A stretch of DNA of 10,533 bases from Nitrosospira multiformis. Its GTDB lineage: Bacteria > Pseudomonadota > Gammaproteobacteria > Burkholderiales > UBA11063. Numbering within the stretch: the stretch's first letter is position 1; every line of letters begins with the position of its first letter. Below the pieces are notes generated by a model, which saw only the letters and a program-made list of their open reading frames with translations, was not told where the DNA came from and searched no databases. The stretch lies in NCBI GenBank assembly GCA_020726205.1, contig DYTA01000026.1:1-10533 (forward strand), in the 5' to 3' direction. A program made the translations under genes and the position numbers. Below are positions 7,339 through 10,533 of the stretch, piece by piece.

Positions 7339-7369
7339 ATTATATCCTAATTAATTAGCAAGGTGTTAC
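7339..7369 (-). promoter_or_regulatory. Candidate sigma-70 promoter for the two-gene accessory operon
   Basis: On the - strand a perfect TATAAT -10 box is at 7344-7339. The -35 region is weak: GTAACA (7369-7364) matches 4 of 6 consensus bases but with a 19-bp spacer, and the 17-bp position reads AACACC. The predicted start point is near 7332, giving a leader of about 65 nt that contains the inverted repeat at 7300-7321. The weak -35 box and the flanking palindromes suggest regulated expression. Confidence 0.45.
7347..7358. promoter_or_regulatory. 12-bp perfect palindrome in the promoter spacer, possible operator
   Basis: CTAATTAATTAG is a perfect palindrome lying between the candidate -10 and -35 elements of the accessory operon, where a bound dimeric regulator would block polymerase. 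Short AT palindromes are common by chance in AT-rich DNA, so position is the main argument. Confidence 0.3.
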
Positions 7370-7520
7370 AGCACCACCAAAAAAGTTTTGTTACATGTTT
7401 TTATTGATTTTATTGAGAATTATGCCCAAATCAGCCTAATTTTTGTTCTATTTTTGTGAACACACCGCAAATTATTTATAAATTTTTTTAGCATCACTGC
7501 GTTTTGTATATGATTTATGA

Positions 7521-7545
7521 TACAATAATCGATATTAATAAGGAT
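7521..7545 (+). promoter_or_regulatory. Possible -10 box and ribosome site for the DUF4160 gene
   Basis: TACAAT at 7521-7526 is a reasonable -10 box about 27 bp before the ATG. The 17-bp-spaced -35 position (TGCGTT) is poor, and an alternative TATGAT at 7509-7514 also lacks a good -35. AAGGA at 7540-7544 is a good Shine-Dalgarno sequence 8 nt before the ATG at 7553. The start codon is secure but the promoter is tentative. Confidence 0.3.
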
Positions 7546-7552
7546 AAATTAT

Positions 7553-7819
7553 ATGCCAACTATTTCAATGTTTTACGGTATTTTAATTAGAATGTTTTTA
7601 AAAGATAATGCTCAGCATGATCTGCCTCATATTCATATTAAATATCAAGAATTTAATGCTGTCTATTCATTAGATGGTGAACTATTTGATGGTCAATTAC
7701 CACCGAAGAAAGCTAAAATGGTTGAAGTTTGGATTGACTTGCATCATGATGAACTAGTAGCAAATTGGGAATTAGCCATTCATGGTGAGTTACCATTTAA
7801 AATTGATCCATTAAAATAA
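7553..7819 (+). CDS. DUF4160 domain protein, putative toxin-antitoxin-like pair member
   Basis: The 88 residues match the whole DUF4160 pattern: MPTISMFYGILIRMF at the N-terminus, LPHIHIKYQEFNAVYSLDGEL in the middle, and KMVEVWIDLHHDELVANWELA followed by FKIDPLK at the end. Members are small single-domain proteins usually found beside a DUF2442 gene, as here 14 bp downstream. The pairing, size and sporadic distribution have led to predictions of a type II toxin-antitoxin-like role. I know of no firm biochemical activity and none is shown by the sequence. The His-rich motif LPHIHI is a conserved feature. The start is supported by AAGGA 8 nt upstream. The frame is intact. Confidence 0.88.
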   Translation: MPTISMFYGILIRMFLKDNAQHDLPHIHIKYQEFNAVYSLDGELFDGQLPPKKAKMVEVWIDLHHDELVANWELAIHGELPFKIDPLK

Positions 7820-7833
7820 AAGAGGTAAATATA

Positions 7834-8085
7834 ATGTCTCTTATAAATGATCCTAAAATTGTAAGTATCATGGTAATTAATGATCACACCTTAAATATTA
7901 AGTTAAATAATCAGGCTACTGTAGAATTAGAGATGAGTGATTTAATGAAATATTCTGGATATGCCAAGTTACATAACAAGTTTTTTTTTAATAGCGTTAA
8001 ATTTGAAGACGATATGATTTATTGGGACGATATGCATGATATGCACATTCACCAAATACTAGAATTTGGTAAAATTATCCCGTAA
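7834..8085 (+). CDS. DUF2442 domain protein, partner of the DUF4160 gene
   Basis: The 83 residues fit DUF2442: an N-terminal strand pair (PKIVSIMVINDHTLNIKLNNQ), an acidic middle (VELEMSDLMKYSG), FNSVKFEDDMIYW, and the ending DMHDMHIHQILEFGKII. DUF2442 proteins are small and often encoded just after DUF4160 genes; in several lineages they are annotated as putative antitoxin-like partners. A good AGAGG at 7821-7825, 8 nt before the ATG, supports the start, and the 14-bp gap to the DUF4160 stop indicates one transcript. The codons for FFF create a T9 run (7981-7989) that could slip and truncate the protein. The gene is convergent with lolD and ends 31 bp from it. Confidence 0.85.
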   Translation: MSLINDPKIVSIMVINDHTLNIKLNNQATVELEMSDLMKYSGYAKLHNKFFFNSVKFEDDMIYWDDMHDMHIHQILEFGKIIP

Positions 8086-8101
8086 TAAATCTCGATAATT
8101 A

Positions 8102-8120
8102 ATAATAACTTGCTTATTAT
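8102..8120. terminator. Weak AT-only hairpin between the DUF2442 gene and lolD
   Basis: ATAATAA (8102-8108) and TTATTAT (8114-8120) pair around CTTGC. The stem has no G-C pair, and the lolD stop codon (8119-8117) lies within it. It is the only hairpin in the 31-bp convergent gap and may act as a weak terminator for both sides. Confidence 0.3.
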
Positions 8121-8797
8121 GAGTTTAATATACCATTTTTCAGTTGATAAATTTTTTGTGTTTTGTTAGCAATTGCGCTATCATGAGTTACGATAATTAA
8201 GCTAGTTTTTAGTTCTTGTTGTAGCTCAAAAAATATATCTAAAACTTGATGGGCGGTTGTATTATCAAGATTACCCGTTGGTTCATCGGCAAAAACAATT
8301 TGTGGTTTATTTACCACGGCACGAGCAATTGCAACTCGCTGACGTTCACCACCTGATAATTGACTAGGGAAGTGCTTGAGGCGTTGTCCTAAGCCCAGAC
8401 GACCTAAGATATACTCCGCATATTGATAATCTTCATTGGCTTGTTTCCCTGCAATGATTAATGGCATCAATGTATTTTCTAATGCTGTAAATTCTGGTAA
8501 TAAGTGATGAAATTGATAGATAAATCCCAAATGTTGATTGCGAACTTTGCATAATTCATTTTGATTCATCATGCTAATATCTTCATCGCAAACAATTACT
8601 CGTCCACTGGTTGCAGTATCTAATCCTGCCAAGATTTGTAGCAATGATGTTTTACCACTTCCCGAGCTTCCGACTATACTAATTGTTTCACTATTGCCTA
8701 ATTCAAAGCTCACATTATTAAAAATTTCTAATGCAGGAGCATCAGCTTGTGGATAAGATTTAGATAAATTCCGACAACTTAGCACAATATTATTCAT
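8117..8797 (-). CDS. lolD: Lipoprotein-releasing ABC transporter ATPase LolD
   Basis: LolD hydrolyses ATP on the cytoplasmic side of the inner membrane to drive release of outer-membrane lipoproteins to the periplasmic carrier LolA. The 226 residues show a full ABC ATPase: Walker A GSSGSGKT (43-50), Q-loop at Q95 (YQFHHLLPEFTALEN, typical of LolD), signature LSGGERQRVAIARA (147-160), Walker B IVFADE (167-172) with DEPTGNLD, and switch histidine H205 in VTHD. The MacB/LolD-type sequence and the permease gene directly upstream make LolD the best call. The start overlaps the permease stop by 8 nt (ATGAATAA), implying coupled translation that balances the subunits. All catalytic residues are present. 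Confidence 0.95.
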   Translation of the reverse strand: MNNIVLSCRNLSKSYPQADAPALEIFNNVSFELGNSETISIVGSSGSGKTSLLQILAGLDTATSGRVIVCDEDISMMNQNELCKVRNQHLGFIYQFHHLLPEFTALENTLMPLIIAGKQANEDYQYAEYILGRLGLGQRLKHFPSQLSGGERQRVAIARAVVNKPQIVFADEPTGNLDNTTAHQVLDIFFELQQELKTSLIIVTHDSAIANKTQKIYQLKNGILNS

Positions 8798-10037
8798 AGC
8801 GTAACGCCTCAGCAGGATTAGTTTTAGCCGCCGCTTTACTTGGGTAAATAGTTGCTAAAATACTTAATAAAATTGAAATTACAAAAATACTAAATACATC
8901 ACTAAATTCAATTTGTGATGGTAAATAATCAATCAGATAGACATCACCAGAAATTAATTTGGTATGCGTAATTAGTTCAATTCCATGGACAATATCGCCA
9001 ATAAAATAAGCAATAATTACACCCAAAATAGTACCGCTAATTGTGCCAATTATTCCTGATACGCCACCTTGAAGCATAAAAATTTTCATAATATTTGTTT
9101 GTGATGCACCCATCGTACGTAGTATTGCAATATCAGCTTTTTTACCATTGACGGTCATAACTAAGGTTGAAACTAGATTAAAGGCAGCTACTGCAACAAT
9201 CAAACTTAAAATTACAAACATCATCTTTTTCTCCATTGCAACGGCAGCAAAGTAATTTTGATGTTGATCTATCCAATCTTGGATAATAAAATCACTTGGT
9301 AGAGTAGAGTAGAGTTGTTGTTTAATATTCTGTGTTTGCATCACGTCATCAACTTTAAGTCGAATACCTGATACACTATCTGGAACTTTAAATAATATTT
9401 GCGCTTGATTTAAACCGATAAAGGCTAATGAGCTATCATACTCTTGCATATGTGTATCAAAAATTCCACCTACAGTAAATTGTTTCAAACGAGGTATCAT
9501 TCCCGCTGGTGTAACTTGACCATCTGGTGTAATAATTGTGATTTTATCACCTAGTCCAGCACCCAATTGTCGAGCCAAATCTTTACCGATTACAATATTG
9601 AAATCACTTTCTTTTAGGCTAGAAAAACTACCCGAAACAATTGACTTGGTTACATCATCAACTTTTGGTTCATAATCAGCACTAATTCCCCGAATTAATA
9701 CACCGCTTACACTACCATCAAATGAGATTAAGCCTTGACCATCAATATATGGTGCATAAGCTAAGACATGTTTATTTTGTTTTGCTTGATTGCCAATGTC
9801 TTGCCAATTGCTAATTGCTCCTGCAGGGGACATTATTTGCATATGAGCGGTAACACCAATAATTTTGCTTCTAATTTCTCGTTGAAAGCCATTCATTACT
9901 GAAAGTACAATAATTAGTGCCGCTACGCCAAGAGCAATTCCGATAATGGAAACCAACGAAATAAATGAAACAAATCCACTTTTTTGTTTAGCACGTAAAT
10001 AACGTAATCCAACCATGAGTTCAAATTTACTAAACAT
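8790..10037 (-). CDS. lolC: Lipoprotein-releasing ABC permease, LolC/LolE family (LolF-like)
   Basis: This is the membrane subunit that takes up lipoproteins from the inner membrane outer leaflet and hands them to LolA. From Met at 10037 it has 415 residues. One helix follows the LRYLRAKQKSGFVSFIS entry (about 22-49). A large periplasmic domain contains TPAGMIPRLKQFTVGGIF, the region of the LolA-binding hook in LolC. Three C-terminal helices follow (about 272-295, 324-349, 380-398), with the cytoplasmic coupling segment KKADIAILRTMGAS after the first of them and the family ending TNPAEALRYE. The ATG at 10037 is chosen because AAGGA lies 5 nt upstream and conserved sequence begins there; an upstream TTG at 10070 would add 11 unlikely residues. 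It overlaps the preceding small gene by 8 nt. Only one permease gene is visible, so it may act as a homodimer (LolF type); a second one elsewhere cannot be excluded. Confidence 0.92.
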   Translation of the reverse strand: MFSKFELMVGLRYLRAKQKSGFVSFISLVSIIGIALGVAALIIVLSVMNGFQREIRSKIIGVTAHMQIMSPAGAISNWQDIGNQAKQNKHVLAYAPYIDGQGLISFDGSVSGVLIRGISADYEPKVDDVTKSIVSGSFSSLKESDFNIVIGKDLARQLGAGLGDKITIITPDGQVTPAGMIPRLKQFTVGGIFDTHMQEYDSSLAFIGLNQAQILFKVPDSVSGIRLKVDDVMQTQNIKQQLYSTLPSDFIIQDWIDQHQNYFAAVAMEKKMMFVILSLIVAVAAFNLVSTLVMTVNGKKADIAILRTMGASQTNIMKIFMLQGGVSGIIGTISGTILGVIIAYFIGDIVHGIELITHTKLISGDVYLIDYLPSQIEFSDVFSIFVISILLSILATIYPSKAAAKTNPAEALRYE

Positions 10038-10251
10038 TATGTTCCTTATACGGATTATCCAAATTTTCAATCATTTTAATTAAGAAATTTTTTATTTGAT
10101 TGGAGTCAACATCCATCAACAATGCATCTTCATAAGCATCTTGAATTATTTGCTCTAATTCCTCAATATTTTCGCGCATTACTTTAACTTTTTCAGTACA
10201 TGCAATAATTTCACCATTTTCACGGTGCCAAACTGGTAATTCAATTTTCAT
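10030..10251 (-). CDS. Small conserved 73-residue protein upstream of the Lol permease
   Basis: The 73-residue acidic, mostly helical protein has no signal or membrane segment. Its pattern PVWHRENGEIIACTEKVKV, ENIEELEQIIQDAYEDALLM and a C-terminal NPYK resembles a family of short hypothetical proteins that I associate from memory with betaproteobacteria; I cannot name a function. The ATG at 10251 shares one base with the preceding stop (TAATG), and its end overlaps the permease ATG by 8 nt (ATGTTTAG), so it sits inside a translationally coupled operon. There is no good ribosome site of its own, in line with reinitiation after the upstream gene. The frame is short, but both couplings and the residue pattern argue that it is real. 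Confidence 0.8.
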   Translation of the reverse strand: MKIELPVWHRENGEIIACTEKVKVMRENIEELEQIIQDAYEDALLMDVDSNQIKNFLIKMIENLDNPYKEHNV

Positions 10252-10533
10252 TAGTGTTTTTTCTTTTTATTACTAGTTGTTTTTTTACTATTCGTTGCCG
10301 TTTTTTTACCAGTAGTTTTTTTGCTAACCTTAGCGGAGCTTGATCTACCAGAGTGGAATGATGCTTGTTGAGTTTTACCTCTACGTCGTCCATGATCATT
10401 TTTGCCATGTCGTCTATCTACTGCACGAGCTGCTACAGGTAACGCTTCACCACGAACTCCACTTAAATCTTGAACCTCTGCTGAGTCATCTGTATCTTTA
10501 GTTGGTGCTTCTTGTACCACTCGTTTTGCACCA
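10251..10533 (-). CDS. C-terminal Lys/Arg-rich tail of an unidentified protein (5' end outside window)
   Basis: The frame is open to the window edge (GAKRVVQEAPTKDTDDS at the visible beginning), so the GTG at 10520 is probably internal. About 93 residues are visible. There is no recognisable fold: an acidic/polar stretch is followed by an RRHGKNDHGRRRGK basic cluster, a Ser-rich part, and a Lys/Thr/Ser-rich end with KKTT-like units finishing in KKKKH. Such disordered basic tails are common on RNA-binding enzymes (RNase R, DEAD-box helicases) and DNA-binding proteins (topoisomerase I, H1-like proteins). The choice cannot be made from this fragment. It is joined to the next gene by a TAATG overlap and so belongs to the same operon as lolC and lolD. 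Confidence 0.65.
   Translation of the reverse strand, partial: GAKRVVQEAPTKDTDDSAEVQDLSGVRGEALPVAARAVDRRHGKNDHGRRRGKTQQASFHSGRSSSAKVSKKTTGKKTATNSKKTTSNKKKKH

Larger units (their letters stand above)
7267..7552. other. 286-bp divergent intergenic region
   Basis: This region separates the - strand accessory operon from the + strand DUF4160 gene. Besides the promoter and palindromes listed separately, it holds a weak hairpin (GGTGT at 7362-7366 with GCACC at 7371-7375, one G-U pair) and a second copy of TTATGCCCA (7420-7428, also in 7305-7313). The rest, about 7380-7500, is very AT-rich. No convincing ORF or structured RNA is seen. Confidence 0.6.

Noticed and set aside
7157..7339. 60-codon + strand ORF (hydrophobic, Cys/Val-rich)
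   Set aside because: It is antisense to the N-terminal coding region of the 721-residue gene and its promoter, has no ribosome site, and its hydrophobic composition is a mirror of the polar Gln/Thr codons on the other strand.
7362..7375. GGTGT/GCACC hairpin as a terminator or riboswitch
   Set aside because: The stem is 5 bp with a G-U pair and has no T-tract or larger conserved structure around it.
8571..8756. 61-codon + strand ORF
   Set aside because: It lies wholly antisense to the conserved LolD Walker A region and has no supporting signals.
10038..10070. Upstream TTG start adding 11 residues to the Lol permease
   Set aside because: It has no ribosome site and no family similarity, whereas the ATG at 10037 has AAGGA upstream and fits the family N-terminus.
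10251..10520. GTG at 10520 as a true start of an 89-residue basic protein
   Set aside because: The frame continues upstream without a stop to the window edge and no ribosome site is visible, so a C-terminal fragment is more likely.

Overview
The window is a piece of an AT-rich proteobacterial chromosome, by eye roughly one third G+C. The order asd-fimV-truA is a conserved arrangement in gamma- and betaproteobacteria. The long-type Asd and the single-permease-like LolCD pair agree with that. The small 73-residue protein ahead of the Lol permease resembles proteins I associate with betaproteobacteria, so I lean to an AT-rich betaproteobacterium. This is an inference, not a species call.

Left block (1-3861, + strand): the 3' part of asd (amino-acid biosynthesis), fimV (inner-membrane peptidoglycan-binding hub protein) and truA (tRNA pseudouridine synthase) form one tightly packed unit. 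Both gene junctions are 8-nt overlaps. A strong bidirectional hairpin terminator (3866-3899) closes the unit.

Central accessory block (3897-7266, - strand): two overlapping genes of no clear characterised function run toward truA from their own promoter region. The first encodes a 721-residue, mostly helical protein with a DUF1566/Lcl-like patch near its N-terminus. The second encodes a 406-residue protein in which an LRAT-like (permuted NlpC/P60, His-His-Cys) domain is joined to a coiled-coil segment. A near-perfect Shine-Dalgarno sequence and an ATG sit exactly at the domain joint, so this reading frame probably makes both a fusion and a free C-terminal protein. This block is the best candidate in the window for an undescribed system. 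The 286-bp region upstream of it contains a consensus -10 box, a 12-bp palindrome in the promoter spacer and a 10-bp-arm inverted repeat in the predicted leader.

Small pair (7553-8085, + strand): DUF4160 and DUF2442 proteins, a recurrent pair with toxin-antitoxin-like organisation. The second gene contains an in-frame T9 tract.

Right block (8117-10533, - strand): an operon that starts outside the window. It contains the Lys-rich C-terminal tail of an unidentified protein, the 73-residue conserved protein, a LolC/E-type permease and the LolD ATPase. Together the last two release lipoproteins from the inner membrane to LolA. The junctions are a 1-nt overlap followed by two 8-nt overlaps. No tRNA, rRNA, CRISPR array, insertion sequence or integrase is visible.
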